Source: RHKX01 sp041393495
GTDB lineage: Bacteria > Actinomycetota > Thermoleophilia > Solirubrobacterales > 70-9
Assembly (NCBI GenBank): GCA_041393495.1
Contig: JAWKKA010000007.1
Location: 74,871 to 138,870 of the forward strand
Length of the DNA: 64,000 nucleotides
Direction: 5' to 3'
Below are positions 60,572-64,000 of the stretch, piece by piece. Numbering within the stretch: position 1 is the first letter of the stretch; every line of letters starts with the position of its first letter. Both the position numbers and the translations under genes were made by a program. The notes under the pieces are model-generated. The model made no database searches. It worked only from the letters and a program-made list of their open reading frames with translations, and was not told the origin of the DNA.

Positions 60572-62269
60572 TCAGGCTCCGAGCAGGACCGGCGCGATCT
60601 GCTTCTTGCGTGACATCACCCCGGGGAGCTCGAAGAGGCCGTCTTCGCCGGGACTCCCGAACGCGCGGCGGACGACGGCGTCGTCGCCGCTGGTGATCAG
60701 CGTCGTTCCCTGGACGAGGATGTCGGTGACCATCAGGGCCGTCAGCGCGTAGTCGTTGCGCTCGCGGACCGCGGCGATCGCCGCGGTGAGCTCCTCGCGA
60801 CGGTCGAGGACGCCGCCACCGACCGTCTCGATCTGCGCGATCGAGATCGTCTCGCCCGAGGGCAGCGTGTACTCCTTCGCGTCGCGGGCGACGATCTCGT
60901 CGGCGGGGACCTCGGAGACGTCGGAGGTCGAGGCGAACATCTCCCGTCCGAGTCCGATCGCGTTGACGTCGATCAGGTCCTCGAGGTAGTCGATCGCGGT
61001 GCGGTCGCGATCGGTCGTCGTCGGCGAGTTGAGGAGGACCGTGTCGGAGAGGATCGCGCAGAGCAGCAGCATCGCGGTCGAGTCCATCGGCTCGATCTCG
61101 TTGCCGGCGAAGCGCTCGGTGATCAACGTCGCCGTCGAGCCGACCGGGTCGAAGGTCGCCGTGACCGGGATCCGGGTCTCGATCGACCCGATGTGGTGGT
61201 GATCGAGGATCTCGACGATCTCGGCCTGCTCGACCCCGGGCACGCTCTGGGCGGCCTCGGCGTGATCGACGAGGATCACCCGGCGTGGCTGCGGGGCGAC
61301 GAGGTCGCTGCGTGTCAGCAGGCCGACCGGCCGGTTGCGGGAGTCGACGGCGACCGCGGCCCGGTAATGGACGTCCTTGACCTGCTCGGAGACGTCGGCG
61401 ATCAGGTCGTCGGGGTCGACAGTCAGCGGCGCGCGGTCGGCGAGCCGCTCGCACGGCGCGGCCAGCGTCACCATCCGGCAGCTCACGTAGGAGTCGAGCG
61501 GGCTGATGATGATCCGACAGCCCCGCTCGCGCGCGAGCTCGCGGATCGATCGATCGGGGGCGATGCCGTTGGACGCGATCAGCACGGCGGCGCCGAGCTC
61601 GATCGACTGCCGCTGGGCGTCGAGGCGGTTGCCGACGACGACGACGTCGCCGTCGGAGATCCGGCTCCTGCTGCGGGCGGCGTCGATCGAATGGACCCAG
61701 ACCCGGCCCGACACGGTCCCGTCGGCCCCCTCGATCAGCTCGCCGCCGAGGACATCGACGATCGCCGAGACCGTCGTCGGCGCGTCGGCGAGGGTGTGGG
61801 TGGTGCCGGTCTCGCGGATGTAGCGGTGGGCGAGCGCGCGCTCTGTCATCACGCCGACCAGCTCGCCGCGATCGCCGGCGATCGGGACGATGTCGAGGTC
61901 GCCGGCGGCCATCGTCCGACCGACCTCGCGGAGCGGCTCGCGGTGGTCGGCTACCGGGAAGCTCTCCTGCATGACGTCGCTGACCCGGAGGTAGACGTGA
62001 ACCATCGGGTCGGGCGGGCGGGCGTCGGCCCGCTCGAGGACCCAGGCGGTCTGGGCGTTGACCTTGCCGAGCCGGACCGGCACGTACTCGTTGTCGGGGT
62101 CGAGCTGCTGCTTGAGCTCCGCATAGGCGATCGCCGACGCGATCGAGTCGGTGTCGGGGTTGCGGTGGCCGGTGACGTAGATCCGGCGCCGGCGCGTGTC
62201 GATGGCCTCCTCGCTGCTCACGACCGGATGATCATCGAGCATCGATCCGGCGGGTGGGTCGCCGGCCAT
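60572..62269 (-). CDS. Family II Mn-dependent inorganic pyrophosphatase with CBS/DRTGG regulation
   Basis: 565 residues. DHH catalytic part split by a regulatory insert: RIYVTGHRNPDTDSIASAIA at the start and VILVDHAEAAQSVPG, EILDHHHIGSIETRIPVTAT, DTVLLNSPTTTDRDR after it. The insert (about 95-320) holds CBS domains (VSDVMQESFPVADHREPLRE; LTVDPDDLIADV) around a DRTGG-like segment (AAVLIASNGIAPDRSIRELA), known to bind adenine nucleotides and control activity. C-terminal DHHA2 domain ends SRKKQIAPVLLGA. ATG 62242 is an alternative start. Confidence 0.92.
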   Translation of the reverse strand: MAGDPPAGSMLDDHPVVSSEEAIDTRRRRIYVTGHRNPDTDSIASAIAYAELKQQLDPDNEYVPVRLGKVNAQTAWVLERADARPPDPMVHVYLRVSDVMQESFPVADHREPLREVGRTMAAGDLDIVPIAGDRGELVGVMTERALAHRYIRETGTTHTLADAPTTVSAIVDVLGGELIEGADGTVSGRVWVHSIDAARSRSRISDGDVVVVGNRLDAQRQSIELGAAVLIASNGIAPDRSIRELARERGCRIIISPLDSYVSCRMVTLAAPCERLADRAPLTVDPDDLIADVSEQVKDVHYRAAVAVDSRNRPVGLLTRSDLVAPQPRRVILVDHAEAAQSVPGVEQAEIVEILDHHHIGSIETRIPVTATFDPVGSTATLITERFAGNEIEPMDSTAMLLLCAILSDTVLLNSPTTTDRDRTAIDYLEDLIDVNAIGLGREMFASTSDVSEVPADEIVARDAKEYTLPSGETISIAQIETVGGGVLDRREELTAAIAAVRERNDYALTALMVTDILVQGTTLITSGDDAVVRRAFGSPGEDGLFELPGVMSRKKQIAPVLLGA

Positions 62270-62278
62270 CGCAGTGCA

Positions 62279-62734
62279 TCACCCGGGTGGCTCGCGTTCT
62301 CCGCTCGGCCGGTCATCCCCGCCGCCCGCCAGGTAGGGCTCGAAGGCCGACCGGACGGCGTCCGGAATCGGGACCGGGCGCCCGTCGTCGCGGGCGACGA
62401 ACACGTGGCGGAGCTCGCCTTCGGCGACGACGACGGAGTCGCGGGTGACCGCGATCACGGTCGTCATCGACGTCGTCCCGATCCGCGCGACGCTCGCCCG
62501 CAGCTCGAAGACGTCGTCGAAGCGGAGCGAGTCGAGGTATCTGATCCCCGCCTCGGCGACGACGAGGTCGACGCCGGCGTCGGCGGTCGCCTGCTCGTAC
62601 GGACCGATCGCCTCGCGCCAGATCTCGGTCATCGCCACGTCGAAGTACTCGAGGTAGCGCGCATTGAAGACGATCCCCTGCGGGTCGCATTCGGCGAAGC
62701 GGACCCGCATCCGGTAGGTCAGCGAGCGGCTCAT
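62279..62734 (-). CDS. Acyl-CoA thioesterase (4HBT hot-dog fold)
   Basis: 151 residues. Hot-dog fold: YRMRVRFAECDPQGIVFNAR with the conserved Asp and YLEYFD, the 4-hydroxybenzoyl-CoA thioesterase/YbgC signature, and VFVARDDGRPVPIPDAVR. Substrate open (short or aromatic acyl-CoA). ATG overlaps the stop of the ATPase gene (ATGA), so these two unrelated activities are made from one transcript. Confidence 0.9.
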   Translation of the reverse strand: MSRSLTYRMRVRFAECDPQGIVFNARYLEYFDVAMTEIWREAIGPYEQATADAGVDLVVAEAGIRYLDSLRFDDVFELRASVARIGTTSMTTVIAVTRDSVVVAEGELRHVFVARDDGRPVPIPDAVRSAFEPYLAGGGDDRPSGEREPPG

Positions 62735-63852
62735 CCGAGCGTCCTCCCGCCGGCGACCCATTCGCCGAGCAACGGGTCGACGACCCGGTAGCCGGTCTTC
62801 GCTCCCGGATCGGCGTAGATCTCGCCGCCGTCGAGGAGGGCGTCGACGGCCGCCTTGGCGGCGCCGCCGCGCGAGCCGCCGTGGCGGCGCCCGGCCGCGT
62901 AGATGCCCTCGCGGTTCTCGGCGACCGCCGTCAGCACCCGGCGCTGGCCGGGGCTGAGCCCGGTCCAGATCGCCCGCAGCTCGTCCTGGACCTCGCGCAT
63001 CGCCTGCTCGGCGGCCGCGAGCCACTGTTCCTCGCCGGCCCGGGATCCAGGCGAGGTCCGCTCCCAGAGCAGGTGGGCGAGCAGCATCGTCCGCTGCGGG
63101 TGACCGCGGGCGACGTCGAGGAGCGGATCGAGCGCGTCGCCGATCTCACGGTTGGTCGCTCGGAAGCGGGCGTCGAGGTGCTCGGCGACATCGCCGGCGT
63201 CGAGGGGGGAGAGGTCGAGCGCCCGTGCCTGCCCGTAAAGGGCGCGCCGCCGGTCGGCGAACAGGTTCCGCATCATCCCGAGCTGGGAGCCTGCGAAGAC
63301 GTAGCTGGCAGCGTCGCCATGGTGCTGGATCTCGCTGCGGATCACGGCGTCGGCACGGTCGGAGGCGGTGAGCACGTCCTGGAACTCGTCGAAGACGACG
63401 AGGGTGCGGGTCCCGGTCCGCTCGAACATCCGCTTCGGGATCGCGAGCCGCTCGAGTAGCGGCGGCTCGGCGGCCGGATCGAGGGAGAGCTCGAGATCGG
63501 CGCCGACGGCGTCGTCGCCGCCGATCCGCAGGCTCGGCCGCAGCCGTCGCCGGAACCCGGCGAACCAGGCCGCGACCCGGCCCTCGAGCTGGGCGGCGTA
63601 GGCGCGCTCGACCCGGGCGGCGACGTCGGCGAGGGTGAGGACGCCGAAGAAGTCGACGTAGACCGCGTTCCAGCCCTCCCCGGCGACCGACTCGCCGAGC
63701 CGGTTCAGCAGCGACGTCTTGCCGTAGCGGCGCGGCGCGACGATCCGGCTGTTGTTGCCGCTGACCGCGGTCTCGACCAGGAGCGTCGTCTCCTCATCGC
63801 GGTCGATCAGCTCGGCTGCGGGCACCGGCTCGCTGTAGCGGAACGGGTTCAT
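62731..63852 (-). CDS. AAA/STAND-like ATPase
   Basis: 373 residues. Walker A in RIVAPRRYGKTSLLNRLGE, Walker B in TRTLVVFDEFQDVLTAS, sensor-like AASYVFAGSQLGMMRNLF, the layout of archaeal-type P-loop ATPases often linked to DNA repair, mobile elements or defence. C-terminal winged-helix-like part: WTGLSPGQRRVLTAVAENRE. GAAGG lies directly against the ATG; TATCCT is 11 nt upstream and twin palindromes cover the promoter. Cotranscribed with a thioesterase, and with no mobile element around. Confidence 0.85.
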   Translation of the reverse strand: MNPFRYSEPVPAAELIDRDEETTLLVETAVSGNNSRIVAPRRYGKTSLLNRLGESVAGEGWNAVYVDFFGVLTLADVAARVERAYAAQLEGRVAAWFAGFRRRLRPSLRIGGDDAVGADLELSLDPAAEPPLLERLAIPKRMFERTGTRTLVVFDEFQDVLTASDRADAVIRSEIQHHGDAASYVFAGSQLGMMRNLFADRRRALYGQARALDLSPLDAGDVAEHLDARFRATNREIGDALDPLLDVARGHPQRTMLLAHLLWERTSPGSRAGEEQWLAAAEQAMREVQDELRAIWTGLSPGQRRVLTAVAENREGIYAAGRRHGGSRGGAAKAAVDALLDGGEIYADPGAKTGYRVVDPLLGEWVAGGRTLG

Positions 63853-63866
63853 CCTTCGCGCCGAGG

Positions 63867-63907
63867 ATAGAGCAGTCCTGCTCTATGCGACAGAGCAGCT
63901 TTGCTCT
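63867..63907. promoter_or_regulatory. Twin palindromic operator upstream of the ATPase
   Basis: ATAGAGCA-GTCC-TGCTCTAT (63867-63886, 8-bp perfect arms) and AGAGCA-GCTT-TGCTCT (63892-63907, 6-bp arms), with centres 23 bp apart. The first abuts the -10-like TATCCT on the minus strand. Two phased copies of the same dyad suggest cooperative binding of a dimeric repressor. Confidence 0.75.
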
Positions 63908-63923
63908 ATGGAATGAAGCAACG

Positions 63924-64000
63924 GCCCTCGGGCCCTGGGGCGGGCCGCCGGCTGGAAGGGGTGGGGGCCCGGCTGCCGCTGCGGCCGGCCCTCGGGCCCT
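63924..64000. other. Window edge, no gene seen
   Basis: GC-rich tail. CGGCCCTCGGGCCCT occurs at about 63922 and again at the very end (63986-64000). No open frame with support; whatever gene lies further right is outside the window. Confidence 0.5.

Overview
The window is very GC-rich DNA with long spurious antisense frames, tightly packed genes, many 4-bp stop/start overlaps (ATGA, GTGA) and frequent GTG starts. Gene content fits a high-GC actinobacterium, most plausibly of class Thermoleophilia (Solirubrobacterales or Gaiellales type). The support is a LexA SOS box of Gram-positive/actinobacterial type, GTP-type PEP carboxykinase, an alpha-type glutamine synthetase, System I cytochrome c maturation and FHA/kinase signalling proteins. 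This placement is inference from gene content; no rRNA is present. Two single-base frameshifts (sucC and an Hsp70-like gene) mean either assembly errors or real lesions.

Layout. 1-4.4 kb: cupin, divergent MarR regulator, endonuclease IV, secreted glycerophosphodiesterase, DUF1802. 4.5-10.2 kb: hydantoinase/oxoprolinase pair hyuAB, a small zinc-motif protein, L-aspartate oxidase. 10.2-16.9 kb: histone-deacetylase-fold enzyme, large coiled-coil protein, pilin-like peptide, rph-rdgB-CDF transporter operon, roadblock-like small proteins. 16.9-25.5 kb: a secreted Ig-like protein, then two divergent cytochrome c maturation operons (ccmGH; ccmEF plus a CcmI-like gene) around tRNA-Gly and an SDR, then secG and a half-length solute-binding lipoprotein. 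25.5-31.4 kb: secreted hydrolase, phytoene-desaturase-like enzyme with its 2Fe-2S reductase, methyltransferase remnant. 31.4-35.5 kb: tRNA-Leu, lexA with SOS box, rnpB with terminator, cysteine-less AhpD-like protein, glnA. 35.7-43.1 kb: DUF1800-DUF1501-cupredoxin operon, DUF255 protein, MarR regulator divergent to a glyoxalase-fold dioxygenase, GST. 43.1-48.4 kb: one operon with succinyl-CoA-ligase-like subunits, a small ferredoxin, an acyl-CoA synthetase and a glycosidase-like protein. 48.6-50.4 kb: pckG.

50.6-57.4 kb is the most unusual part: an FHA-membrane-trypsin/PDZ protease in an operon with an Hsp70-like ATPase carrying a transmembrane helix and an extracellular domain resembling actinobacterial kinase sensors. 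These are divergent from a 1034-residue protein with two complete Ser/Thr kinase domains followed by a dynamin-like domain with a broken P-loop. I infer a single envelope-stress signalling module: Hsp70-like sensor, tandem kinase, phosphopeptide-recruited protease.

57.5-64 kb: Tat-type amidohydrolase behind a perfect operator palindrome, an arginase-fold enzyme, a CBS/DRTGG family II pyrophosphatase, a thioesterase and an AAA/STAND-like ATPase preceded by twin palindromes.

Recurring patterns: -10-like hexamers 6-11 nt before the start codon without a Shine-Dalgarno sequence (leaderless transcripts), and short tandem duplications that include gene stop codons. Promoters and operators are read by eye.
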